A stretch of 10,000 nucleotides of DNA from Theodoxus fluviatilis (Eukaryota > Mollusca > Gastropoda > Cycloneritida > Neritidae), in assembly GCA_034096865.1 (NCBI GenBank), contig JAWQFJ010014493.1, forward strand, positions 72,501 through 82,500. The letters run 5' to 3'. Under the pieces are notes generated by a model that did no database searches, had not been told where the DNA came from, and saw only the letters and a list, made by a program, of their open reading frames with translations. Below, piece by piece: positions 1 to 7,639 of this stretch (positions are counted from its first letter, which is position 1; every line of letters begins with the position of its first letter). A program made the position numbers and the translations under genes.

Positions 1-529
1 GAAAGCTGAATCAGACTGATTACATCTTCCAAGAATATTAAAAAAACAAAGCCACCATGCATGTATTTGCAAGCTTCTCGTCCAAATTGTCAAAGACAAT
101 GACGCAATAACAAAGTATTTTACCCTCGCTTAGGGTTGGACTTTCGTGCACTCCAATGCCCGCTGTGGTATTTCTACAGACCAAAAACTATTTGGGAATG
201 TTAAGGGGATGTTGATAGAACTGATCCAGAACGGGAAAAGATTTGCTCCTCGCCGCTGCAGGGATATTGGGGGAGAACACGATACGGACATGTTTTTCGA
301 TGGCAAAGAAATTGCCCACACCTCGAAGCGTCCAAATCATGGAGGGGTCATTTCCGTTCAGGCTTCAGGTCACCGCCCAATCACCGCCCGGAAACGGTGG
401 GTGGCTTTGAATCCTCCCGCAATCGGGAAGCGAAGTCTTGGAGCAAATCTTGGAGTCTTCGTTGATGGAACCCTACACTTAGCTTGTTGTCACGTAGAGA
501 AGGATGCTCCTGTTTTCTATCTCTGTTGT
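1..529. other. Unique-looking DNA with an unrecognised open frame
   Basis: This stretch is not simple repeat. A plus-strand frame is open from an ATG at 146, but its last third runs into the G-run and TG microsatellite after about 530 and becomes a Cys-Val repeat, which argues against a real gene. Only about 115 codons before that (146 to about 490) have ordinary composition. A shorter frame is open on the minus strand at 130-321. I recognise no domain on either strand and see no convincing splice sites or poly-A signal. It could be a decayed repeat, a distant exon or chance. Confidence 0.3.
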
Positions 530-535
530 GTGTGG

Positions 536-566
536 GAGTGGGGGGTGGGGGGTGGGGGGTTGGGGG
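536..566 (+). repeat. G-run block (potential G-quadruplex)
   Basis: Four or more runs of five to seven G separated by single T or TT lie on the plus strand, directly before the TG microsatellite. The pattern meets the usual criterion for a G-quadruplex-forming sequence (four runs of at least three G with short loops). Folding is inferred. Confidence 0.75.
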
Positions 567-569
567 CTG

Positions 570-587
570 CGTGTGTGCGTTTGTGTG

Positions 588-620
<33 letters not shown>

Positions 621-792
621 TCATGTATATGCATGTGTGTATGTGTGTGTGTATGTACGTGCGCATGAGGTTGTGTGTGCTTCCGTGAATGCATGTGTCG
701 GTGTGTGTGACTGCATGTGTGTGTGTGTGTGTGTGTGTGTGTACGTGTGTGTGTGTGTGAGTGTTTGTGTGTGTGTGTGCCTTCGCATGTAA
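570..792 (+). repeat. Imperfect (TG)n microsatellite
   Basis: Alternating TG dinucleotides are broken by CG, TA, CA and short unique words. Cleaner runs lie at about 591-620 and 717-742. The interruptions suggest an older, decaying array, in contrast with the uninterrupted array at 846-919. Open frames here translate to Cys-Val on one strand and Thr-His on the other and are artefacts. Confidence 0.95.
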
Positions 793-804
793 GAGCGTGT
801 TAAA

Positions 805-819
805 GCGCGCGCGCGCGCG
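805..819. repeat. (GC)7 dinucleotide run
   Basis: Fifteen bases of strict GC alternation sit between the imperfect and the perfect TG arrays. Alternating CG is the strongest Z-DNA-forming sequence, and the neighbouring TG alternation extends the potential. Such CG arrays are usually unstable in CpG-methylating genomes. No function is implied. Confidence 0.85.
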
Positions 820-840
820 TGTGCGTTTGTGTGTTTGTGT

Positions 841-845
<5 letters not shown>

Positions 846-919
<74 letters not shown>
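846..919 (+). repeat. Perfect (TG)37 microsatellite
   Basis: There are 74 bases of uninterrupted TG repeat, ending where an A breaks the pattern at 920. Its length and purity suggest it is highly mutable and probably polymorphic between individuals. It is also a Z-DNA candidate. Confidence 0.97.
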
Positions 920-920
<1 letters not shown>

Positions 921-921
<1 letters not shown>

Positions 922-1216
922 TGTGCATTTAAGTAAATGAAGTCATATTCAATTGAAACTTGATAGTGGAACTACTCCATCCATCTCATCATCAGTATGA
1001 CTTCACAAGAAATTCGTGGCATACCCGGTATTGTGAGCAGTAGATGTACGTCTCCCCACTGTTAATACATACGTGCGTGCTTGTTTTTCTGGTATGTATG
1101 TGCATACATGTAGGTGTGTGAGAGCATTCGAGTATGCATTTTCAAATGCATGCACGTATGCGTGTGTCCATCGTGTTGCAAGTATGGATCAATATGTTTA
1201 CGTAGATGACTATGCC
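921..1216. other. Intergenic or intronic DNA, no gene seen
   Basis: The sequence is AT-rich with scattered TG/CA and ATG/CAT words (about 1060-1200), probably a worn-down extension of the simple-repeat region. The minus-strand frame through it is rich in His, Tyr and Thr because of those words. I see no coding signal. Confidence 0.5.
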
Positions 1217-1260
1217 TATAAATGTATGCATATATAAATGTATGCATATATAAATGTATG
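1217..1260 (+). repeat. 16-bp tandem repeat, 2.75 copies
   Basis: The unit TATAAATGTATGCATA is present exactly at 1217-1232 and 1233-1248, and its first 12 bases again at 1249-1260. The copies are identical, so the duplication is recent or kept uniform. The unit contains the palindrome TATGCATA. Confidence 0.95.
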
Positions 1261-1350
1261 ATTCTATCAATATGCCGTCCGTACCTGCTCGCTAGTTCTC
1301 AAAAGACCAAAGACGCGCGAGCTTCTGCGTTTTTCTTGAGGGATTTTATT

Positions 1351-1427
1351 CGGGGGTGAGGTGGGGGTGGGATGTGGATGTGGTGGAGGTGGGGTGGAGG
1401 TGGGGTGGAGGTGGGGTGGGGGGTGTA
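1351..1427 (+). repeat. G-rich minisatellite with 11-bp unit
   Basis: Runs of G are separated by T or A. The central part is three copies of GGAGGTGGGGT (starts 1385, 1396 and 1407), flanked by degenerate GGGGGTG and GATGTG words. It is purine-rich, a G-quadruplex candidate on the plus strand, and similar in style to the blocks at 536, 1585 and 9801. Open frames across it (Trp-Gly or Pro-His-Thr rich) are repeat artefacts. Confidence 0.88.
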
Positions 1428-2380
1428 GTGCGGGGAGTATCTCTTCCACTGCAAAACGAGTTGGTATTCCGACCTCTGCCTTGCGTTCCTCTCACGACGC
1501 TCTTTGCTTCAGGACATGCACACGTGGATCCTCCACACGTTCTGTCTTCATAGGAAATCGATGGACGATGGGAACGCGAGAACTGGGGTGGGGGGGTGGG
1601 GGTGGGGGGTGAAATTGGTTTACCCTGGCAGACTTCTGCTCGCCCCCAGCCCCGCACACCTCATTGAGCATTGATGCAGACGCCGTGGCATGATTCCTCG
1701 ACGACGCGGAGAGAAAGAAAGGTCGAGCGTGGGCACGAGATGAGGGTGATATAAGGACGGAAACAAGGAGAATGCAGGTTCTCCAGACCAAGCTGATTGG
1801 CTGAGCTGTTTGTGTGGATATTATAGTAGCATGTGCATGCAGTAGTGGCACAGGTAGCAATCAGAGGGTGAGTGTGCTGCCTGTGCGCCTGGCCATCGAT
1901 ATGCACCTGACGCTGACAAGGACTTCCTGTGCCACTCATGTTCGAATAATATAGTCTCTATACATGTGCAAGGTAAGAGGGGAAGACAACAAAGGCAGGG
2001 TTTATTGAAATTTCTACCTGACACATAATCTAACGTGCACCTGTCGAAAACGTGAATATAGGCAAGGACAGGCAAATCAAGATATAACTGCAGACGAGCA
2101 AGGCATAAGAAACCCGACGTAACCGGACCCTTATTCACATCCATGAAATGACGCACACCAATGCACGCATGGAAGTTGAGATGGCACAGACATGACAAAA
2201 TATGGTTGCCCGCTGACCGTCAGGCGAAAGTATGCGTTTGCACAAACAGATCTAGATGGAATACCACGATATGAAAGGAGATACCTTCATCTCTAGACAC
2301 CAGTTGCAACTTCCCCTTACGTCTCTCCAAGTTGCCAACCTACGGTGTCATGTGACCCAAGCAAGCAATAATGGCGGCCT
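1428..2380. other. Gene-free stretch, probably intronic
   Basis: Apart from the G-rich block at 1585-1609, this is mixed-composition DNA with several medium open frames on the minus strand (for example 1821-2198). None shows a recognisable domain or steady coding bias. Because it lies directly downstream of the splice donor of the MAM exon (minus strand), it is most simply read as intron. I looked here for the C-terminal part of the MAM domain (a Phe-Glu-Gly motif, then Asp-Asp-Ile/Val) and did not find it. Confidence 0.5.
1585..1609 (+). repeat. G-run block (potential G-quadruplex)
   Basis: Runs of four to seven G separated by single T fall in 25 bases on the plus strand. It meets the standard four-run G-quadruplex pattern. 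Confidence 0.75.
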
Positions 2381-2382
2381 AC
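2381..2382 (-). other. Splice donor (5' splice site) of MAM exon
   Basis: Read on the minus strand, the exon ends in ...TACGAG and is followed by GTAGGC, a good match to the AG|GTRAGT donor consensus. The cut leaves the frame in phase 0, after the Glu codon. MAM homology also stops at this point: translation beyond it no longer resembles the family. Confidence 0.7.
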
Positions 2383-2636
2383 CTCGTAGCGGTCCTGACG
2401 CGTGGCTTCCTCGATAGAGATGACGGCCTGCTTCCACAAGTTGCCCTGGTAGCCGCTGGCTCTGAAGACTTCGATGGTCTCGTTGTCCTTGCGCACGGCT
2501 GCAGTGAGGTTGTTGAGCTGGGCAGCACCCATGTGGTACCAGAAAGACATGAAGCAGTACTGGCGTCTCTGGCGAGGAGCAACCAGGGTCGTGGTCGTCC
2601 CGTTGTTAACGGGCTTGAGGGCGTACATGAACCAGC
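2383..2636 (-). CDS. Internal exon encoding the central part of a MAM domain
   Basis: This 254-bp exon encodes 84 full codons plus the last two bases of a split Gly codon (phase 1 entry, phase 0 exit). MAM domains (meprin, A5/neuropilin, receptor phosphatase mu) are extracellular beta-sandwich modules of about 160-170 residues that mediate adhesion or dimerisation. Hallmarks visible in order are GWFMYALKP near the start, LVAP before the central strand, the signature CFMSFWYHMGA (exon residues 27-37, with one conserved Cys), LTAAVR, and FRASGYQGNLWKQAVISI, which matches the family's SGNQGxxW block. Three N-glycosylation sequons (NGT, NLT, NET) fit an extracellular location. The N-terminal part of the domain (with its CDFE-like start) and the C-terminal VFEG...DDI part are not in this window, so the rest lies on other exons. 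The parent gene cannot be named: MAM occurs in meprins, neuropilins, receptor phosphatases, MAM-LDL proteins and many invertebrate multi-MAM proteins. No stop or frameshift is seen in the exon. Confidence 0.82.
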
Positions 2637-2656
2637 CTGGGGAAAGACAGAACTTA
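2637..2656 (-). other. Splice acceptor and polypyrimidine tract of MAM exon
   Basis: On the minus strand, TTCTGTCTTTCCCCAG precedes the exon, giving a pyrimidine tract and an AG at 2638-2637. A CTAAG word just upstream (about 2653-2657) could serve as branch point. The acceptor fixes the exon start. The ATG frame that reads in from further upstream is intron read-through. Confidence 0.7.
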
Positions 2657-2677
2657 GCCATCTCTTGAGTGTTATTT

Positions 2678-3070
2678 CCTCCGCCAAGGAGGTTATCTTT
2701 TCAATCGGTTATTTAGTTCGTTAGTGCAAAATAACTCAAAACCGATTCTGACGAAATTTGGTGCAAGGTAAAGGTTTCATGCAGGGAACAATCCATTAAA
2801 CTGTGAAGGTTATCAGTTATATCGTTGATGGAATTACAACCATAAGTAGAAATGTTAACGTCATAGGCTGGTGTGAACTGCTAGCCAGTGTATGCTTTCT
2901 ACACTCAGAGACCGCTAGAAGGCGCTAATATGAACTTACCTGCGGAGCGTCAGGCCTGGCTAGCAGATCATGCTGCCTAAATTACACGGGCCACGGAAGA
3001 GGTGATGTGATCCTCAGTGCTGTGGCTGCCTTGGCGGAGGTTTGCACTCTCTCTGAGTGCTCTCTAGTTG
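2678..3070. mobile_element. MITE-like repeat with CCTCCGCCAAGG terminal inverted repeats
   Basis: The left end CCTCCGCCAAGG (2678-2689) is matched by its exact reverse complement CCTTGGCGGAGG (3029-3040). On the left follow GGAGGTTATCTTTTCAATCGG and then AAATAACTCAAAACCGATTC and GAAATTTGGTG. On the right the inverted repeat is followed by TTTGCACTCTCTCTGAGTGC and TCTCTAGTT. From memory, this combination is a very abundant, non-coding, dispersed repeat in molluscs, sea urchins and cnidarians. I cannot give its database name. It has no transposase frame, so it would have depended on proteins supplied elsewhere. The terminal inverted repeats are not flush with the right end, since about 30 bp of familiar sequence lies outside. 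I cannot see a clear target-site duplication. Confidence 0.75.
3044..3060. repeat. Short inverted repeat near the right end of the MITE
   Basis: GCACTC (3044-3049) is mirrored by GAGTGC (3055-3060) with a 5-base loop, a small stem-loop beside the outer end of the repeat. Confidence 0.6.
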
Positions 3071-3073
3071 TTG

Positions 3074-3840
3074 TTTTTTTGCTTTCCCAAACCCGAGAGA
3101 AGTCGCTGACAAACATATATTATTTCCGTTCTTTCACCTTTATGAATTTACATTATCATACGAGTGCTCAACAAGGTATCATTGTGCATATTACATAAAG
3201 GATAGTTCAGTGAGCATCTTGCTGTACAAAAATTAAATGCTTCAAAATTACGCATGCTCAGTGACCCCAATATCGACCAGATACAATGAACGGTATGCCA
3301 AGCTTTCCACCCACAGGCTGCGGTTTCTGTCTACATTTCTCTGTCATCTGCTCCTAATGGAACCATGCACTTGTAAGATGCGGCCATCTCCGCTCGGAGA
3401 GCCGAAGAAACTGCCATTGTTCCTTCCACTTTTTTGCTACGCAAACGTTGGTCCTCCGGTACGTAGCCCTGCAGCAATCGTACTTTTTCCGAGATTTGCA
3501 GCATTTACACAAAAACCTATCGAAACTGCGCCTGTCTCCCCCGTCTTCAGTTGACCAAGGGGACGCTGGTTCTGGGCAAGAAATACAACTTTTAAAAACA
3601 AAACACCGCATATGACGTAAATGAGTCAGTGGAAAAAATGTCTTTGCTACCGCCACATATTCCCTACAAAGCGCTGCACACTTCACACTGCATATAGTGA
3701 GCATGATGATTATCAGTTAATGAACATTCCTGCGAAGCAAATGCACTTAAACCCCGTTTTTCGTACAGTCTTCGTACTTATCTTTCTTCATAGTTTTCCG
3801 CTTAAATTCTAATCCATTCCACTTGGAGCAGAACTTTGCT
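3074..3840. other. Gene-free stretch, probably intronic
   Basis: Mixed-composition DNA. The two longest frames, plus 3237-3554 and minus 3354-3704, overlap each other and show no domain I recognise. The minus one is Cys-rich but lacks the regular spacing of EGF, zinc-finger or conotoxin-type modules. No splice signals or poly-A site stand out. Confidence 0.45.
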
Positions 3841-3890
3841 CAATACATACACGTACTTGCGTGCGCGAGGGCGTTTGTGTGTATGATTTT

Positions 3891-3912
3891 GCGTGTGCGC
3901 GTGCGCGCGCAC
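3891..3912. repeat. 22-bp purine-pyrimidine alternating run (Z-DNA candidate)
   Basis: Strict alternation of G/A with C/T over 22 bases, made of GCGTGTGCGCG words, lies inside a wider worn TG/CG-rich patch at about 3841-3912. It is the second Z-DNA-prone site in the window. Confidence 0.7.
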
Positions 3913-4698
3913 CCGGTTGAGCTAACCTGTTTGAATGCTCTTGCAGATCTAGAATAATCTGCGTTTCTAGATGAGATGACACTGGCGGTTTTAAGACTTG
4001 ATTTATGCAGGGAAGCGAAAGAAAATCTAGCCACGACGTTCGAAAACACGTGAAGAGAGCAGCTAGTAGGTAAATCTGACATGACGTCGCAAAAGTGTAG
4101 GTTACGGTGAAGACATGAAAAACGTATTGCTAAGAGATGCAGTGAAGGAAATGGTGCCACCAGCGAACTAGAACGACAAGCATGGTGACCACAGCAAAAT
4201 CCAACATGACGCCTGAACAAGAAATACAAAACACCGATTTAAAGTGATTGTGTCGGGAAGGGAAAATGAAGACGAAGTCGTATAGGAAGGAAGCGATTAG
4301 TTGGAGCGAGAGAGGGAAAAACTTCTAACTACCAGGTTCAGCAGGGACTGGCTTGAGGACTCGATCAGACAGGTGCATGCAAGAGTCTTGGTGCTGGGCC
4401 TCTAGATGACGTCAAGAAGCGTCGCAGCGCGGCATGTCGTCAGTCAGACTGCATGTAGACGACAGCAGTGTCTCGTGGAGTAGAAGCAAAAAGCGCGTCT
4501 GCAGGAAAAGTCAGTGAGACGAAAAAAAGTGTCGGCACGCGACAGAGCCGTGGTTTTTCCTTTTTATTCAAGAAGACCGAGCATGGACAAAAGATCTGCC
4601 AGATAGTGAATCACACGAGAAAAGCACCGGGAAAGAAAAAAAAATAAAAATGACTGACAACTGCACTTCTTTTATTTCGTCAAGAGACGAAACTTTAC
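3913..4698. other. Gene-free stretch
   Basis: The stretch is AG-rich on the plus strand, with an A-rich patch at about 4640-4655. I see no recognisable coding frame, RNA gene or repeat family. Confidence 0.45.
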
Positions 4699-5007
4699 AT
4701 GGAAATTTCAGGAAATACGTGGAAATTTCTGCAGGGTGGAGTTCCTCGCTGGCAAGCTATCCTCAATAGAGGTCGCGGGATAATGGAGAATGGGACGCCT
4801 GGTCGGATTATTCCATGCGACAAAGTCAGACCGAGGACAGACCGTGGTGCGATAAAACTGTACGAGACACCTAGGCCTTTTATCGCCTTTGGGAAAGATG
4901 AGGAGCATTTCAAAGCCACGTGTCACACCATAGTAGATATTCCATTCTGGTGTGGGCTGAATCTAGCAGTTGGACCAGTAAAGCTTGCAATGGATGTGTT
5001 TTGTTAA
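4699..5007 (+). other. Unrecognised 102-codon open frame followed by AATAAA
   Basis: An ATG frame of 102 codons of ordinary composition ends at TAA 5005-5007. A perfect AATAAA poly-A signal follows at 5011-5016. The protein has no signal peptide, membrane segment or family motif that I recognise. Its first codons overlap a 20-bp-period duplication of TGGAAATTTC (4700 and 4720). Two minus-strand frames are open across the same region, which weakens the case for coding. It could be a small intronless gene, a last exon, a processed fragment or chance. Confidence 0.2.
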
Positions 5008-5016
5008 CAGAATAAA

Positions 5017-5766
5017 GACAACAGCTTTAGCAAGGATAATGTTAAATTAAAATAGTGATTTCGTGTAAGGATTAAGAACCACTTTCCTTTTTAAAATTTA
5101 AAAAATGTGAACTGATTTGCCAGAATAATGGAATGTCTGAGGAGGCGCTCACTTTCAGCAAGCCGTCATTGGTAATTTGCGTCACAAGTTGGAGGAATCT
5201 TTCTTAAAATTTAGTTTACGTGAAATTATTTAAAAATCAAATTGAACAGTGATTTTGTTCAGGAAAAGGTCTGTACTTATGATTCTGAGACTTTCGCTCA
5301 GCAAAGATGTAAAAGACTAAAAGACATAGAAGGAATGTCACGAACTGTATCAACGAGCTAGATCACTGATTGCGTCCGAACTACTTTCAGCATTCAAAAG
5401 CAAGGATGCTACTAGGTGTTTTTGCAGCATTCGTTGTACACATTTTCGTTCAAAAGTAATATTGCTTGTTTTTAGAGATTCATAACATCTTCGCCTTGAC
5501 CTATCCTGGGGACAGTTTACGAGGCAAATGCACGACTGTCTAGAATCATTGTTAGTAACCTCGCAAAGACGTGTTGTTAGTCTTTTCGCAGCAAATGAGA
5601 TTGCCTTGCATCTACTCGTAGCTTAAGCTAATCTTGATCATAATACCTGTCAGGAGTTACATGTCTTACATTTACAACACCCCTGTCATGGGTGGTACTT
5701 CGCAGGTCCGAGTATGTACGATGGTGCTATCGGGTAGCATCGTTCCTTTTGTCGACAAAATCCTCC
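5017..5766. other. AT-rich gene-free stretch
   Basis: AT-rich with many A/T homopolymer words, especially 5030-5110 and 5200-5260. There is no open frame of note and no recognised repeat or RNA. It has the composition of intron or intergenic DNA. Confidence 0.5.
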
Positions 5767-6487
5767 TCCTCCTCCATTTCTTCCTCTATTTCCTCTATTT
5801 CTTCCTCCATTTCCTCTATCCTTCACCTCTTCCTCTTCCTCCTCCTTCTCTTCCTTCTCTTCCTCCTCCTTTTCATTCCTCCATTTCCTCCTCGTTCTCT
5901 TCCTCCTCCTTCTCTTCCTCCATTTCCTCCTCCTTCTCTTCCTCCGTTTCCTCATCCATTTCCTCCTCCATTTTCTCCTCCATTTCCTCCTCCATTTTCT
6001 CCTCCATTTCCTCCTCGATATCATCCTTCTTCTCCTCCTCCTCCTCCTCCTCCTGGTTCTCTTCCTCCTCCTCCTCCTATTCCTGCTCCTCCTCCTGTTC
6101 CTGTTCCTCCTCCTCCTGTTCCTTCTCCTCCTGTTCCTCCTCCTCCTGTTCCTCCTCCTCCTCCTGTTCTTCTTCCTCCTGTTTCTCCTCTTCCTGATCC
6201 TCCTGTTTTTCTTTGTCGTCGTCGTCCTCCTCCTCCTCCTCCTCCTCCTCCTCCTCCTCCTCCTCCTCCTCCTCCTCCTCCTCCTCCTCCTGTTCCTGCT
6301 CCTCCTCCTGTTCCTGCTCCTCCTCCTCCTCCTATTCCTCCCCCGTCTCCGTCCCCATCCCCGTCCTCGTCCTCCTCTTTCCTCCCCCCCCACTCCTCCT
6401 CCTTGTCCTCCTCCTCCTCCTCCTCCTCCTGCTGATCCTCCTTCTCCTCCTCCTTCTGCTCCTCCTCCTTCTGCTCCTCCTCTTTCT
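5767..6487 (+). repeat. Long homopyrimidine (TCC)n tract
   Basis: Over about 720 bases the plus strand is almost entirely C and T, built on TCC triplets interrupted by CCATTT, TTC, TGTTCC and CCTATT words. A near-perfect (TCC)22 core lies at 6225-6291. The reverse strand is G/A only. Such mirror-like homopurine tracts can form intramolecular triplex (H-DNA) and are mutable. All long frames through it, poly-Ser, poly-Pro and poly-Leu on plus and poly-Arg, poly-Gly and Glu-rich on minus, are translations of the triplet repeat and are not proteins. Confidence 0.97.
5956..6015 (+). repeat. Higher-order 12/24-bp repeat inside the TCC tract
   Basis: Two 12-mers alternate exactly: CCATTTCCTCCT at 5956, 5980 and 6004, and CCATTTTCTCCT at 5968 and 5992. 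This is a 24-bp higher-order unit present 2.5 times, showing that this part expanded as a longer block rather than as single triplets. Confidence 0.93.
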
Positions 6488-6540
6488 CATCATCGTCGTC
6501 GTCGTCGTCGTCATCATCATCATCATTGTCGTCGTCGTTG
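6488..6540 (+). repeat. (TCG)n/(TCA)n trinucleotide array
   Basis: At its right edge the TCC tract changes to CAT/CGT triplets: a few TCA, about six TCG, five TCA, then TCG again and TTG. The TCG and TCA blocks are pure internally. CpG deamination of TCG gives TCA when read from the other strand, which would explain the block structure. The minus-strand Asp-rich reading is an artefact. Confidence 0.93.
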
Positions 6541-6544
6541 TCTT

Positions 6545-7216
6545 TGTCCTCATTTCTTGCGGTGCATTTTCCCTGTTGCAAAGACATCGTCCGACTGGCA
6601 CTGAAAATCAACTGGGTGGGATCAGGAAGTCTACCGGTTGGCACATCACTAGTCGTAACTGTTCAACAGCACAATGCAATTATGGGAACACTTCCTAAAC
6701 CACGCAGTCGGGACATGTTAGTGCGAACAGTCACGTCGTATCTCGTTGAAGACCTGACTTTTCAGAAAGTAATGAGAGCCTCTGGGTCTCTGATGCACGA
6801 CAAGAAAACTGCACCAAGGTCATCCATCTCAACTCGTGCCGATGGCTACTCCTCCATCATGCCTCGCCTCGGGCAGAGGCTCCAGGAAAAAGAGACAGGT
6901 CCTGTCGGTTATTGGGTTTCCGCGCAGATGAAGTCGGTCGAGGGCAGCTGCCCCAAATGGCGCGTCCTTCCTTTTATCGTAGTCTTGCAAAGGCAGACGC
7001 GAAGGTCAGGGAGATCAGGTCAACGCAGAGTGCCCTGAGGTGCGTTCTCTATGGCCTGCCTGTGGGCCAGGTCCTGTATAGGCTGACCTAGTGAGGGTCT
7101 TCTCTCTACGCCCACTGGAAATGATCTGGCTGTACTTGCAGACGCTCTCCGGTGCTTTGCGATGCAGCCAAAGACAGCTTTGGAGGATTACCCATCCACA
7201 CACACACTAAAAAGTA
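6545..7216. other. Unrecognised region with plus-strand open frame to 7038
   Basis: The plus-strand frame entering from the simple repeat stays open until a stop at 7036-7038, giving about 160 codons of ordinary composition after 6550. I recognise no domain, and there is no plausible start independent of the repeat apart from ATGs inside it (for example near 6683). No splice sites are convincing. It may be a decayed mobile element or chance. Confidence 0.25.
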
Positions 7217-7217
7217 A

Positions 7218-7593
7218 GTCGATGCAGACCTAATTGGACGTCTCCTTGTAGAAAGACGAGGGCTGACTTCCTTCCCACATGCCTCTGCTCTCCACCCCGA
7301 TCCTTCCAACCCCGGAGACGCACGTTTCCATTTTATTCCTGCTATTTGCAGCATTGATTTCGCGGCGTCCACATCGCAACTGCAGGTTTGCACCGGCATT
7401 GTAACCCCTCGGTGTTTCCTAACAGAAAATATGGGACACGAGTGCAGTGCCGAGGAAGAAACTCTAGGCAAGGGCTTTCACTGTATTTTCACAGCTCTCC
7501 GGGATCTTTCAAAAACAATAATGACCAGTTTTCTGGAAGTCAGGGGAGACGGTCTCAATGGAACAGCACGCATTTCTAATGAACTGCTCTGAT
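7218..7593 (+). other. Unrecognised 124-codon open frame without an early ATG
   Basis: After a TAA at 7215-7217 this frame is open to a TGA at about 7591-7593. The first in-frame ATG that I can place is near 7429 and leaves only about 50 codons. The translation resembles no family I know. A minus-strand frame (7106-7471) overlaps it. It lies just upstream of the LINE remnant in the same orientation, but I could not match it to LINE reverse transcriptase blocks. Confidence 0.2.
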
Positions 7594-7639
7594 TCCTATA
7601 GTCCTTGAGTTTTTACAGGGTGGGGTTGATGGACCCACG

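Noticed and set aside
146..792. Plus-strand frames of 180 and 102 codons through the first repeat region
   Set aside because: Their C-terminal parts are Cys-Val translations of the TG microsatellite, and the unique part shows no known domain.
570..920. CRISPR-like or regularly spaced repeat array
   Set aside because: There are no conserved repeats with unique spacers, only dinucleotide microsatellites, and the genome appears to be animal.
2317..2661. Treating the whole 114-codon minus-strand frame as one protein starting at its ATG
   Set aside because: MAM similarity covers only 2383-2636, and good splice acceptor and donor sites bound exactly that part. The ATG lies in the intron.
3354..3704. 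Cys-rich minus-strand frame, considered as a secreted peptide or zinc finger
   Set aside because: There is no signal peptide, no regular Cys spacing of any family I know, and an overlapping open frame on the other strand.
5085..5260. Possible diverged duplication of AT-rich segments (TTAAAATTTA and CAGTGATTT-type words)
   Set aside because: The shared words are short and expected by chance in AT-rich DNA.
5634..6698. Long Ser-, Pro-, Leu-, Arg-, Gly- and Asp/Glu-rich frames on both strands
   Set aside because: All are readings of TCC/TCG triplet repeats. A repeat without stop triplets stays open in every frame, so length is no evidence of coding.
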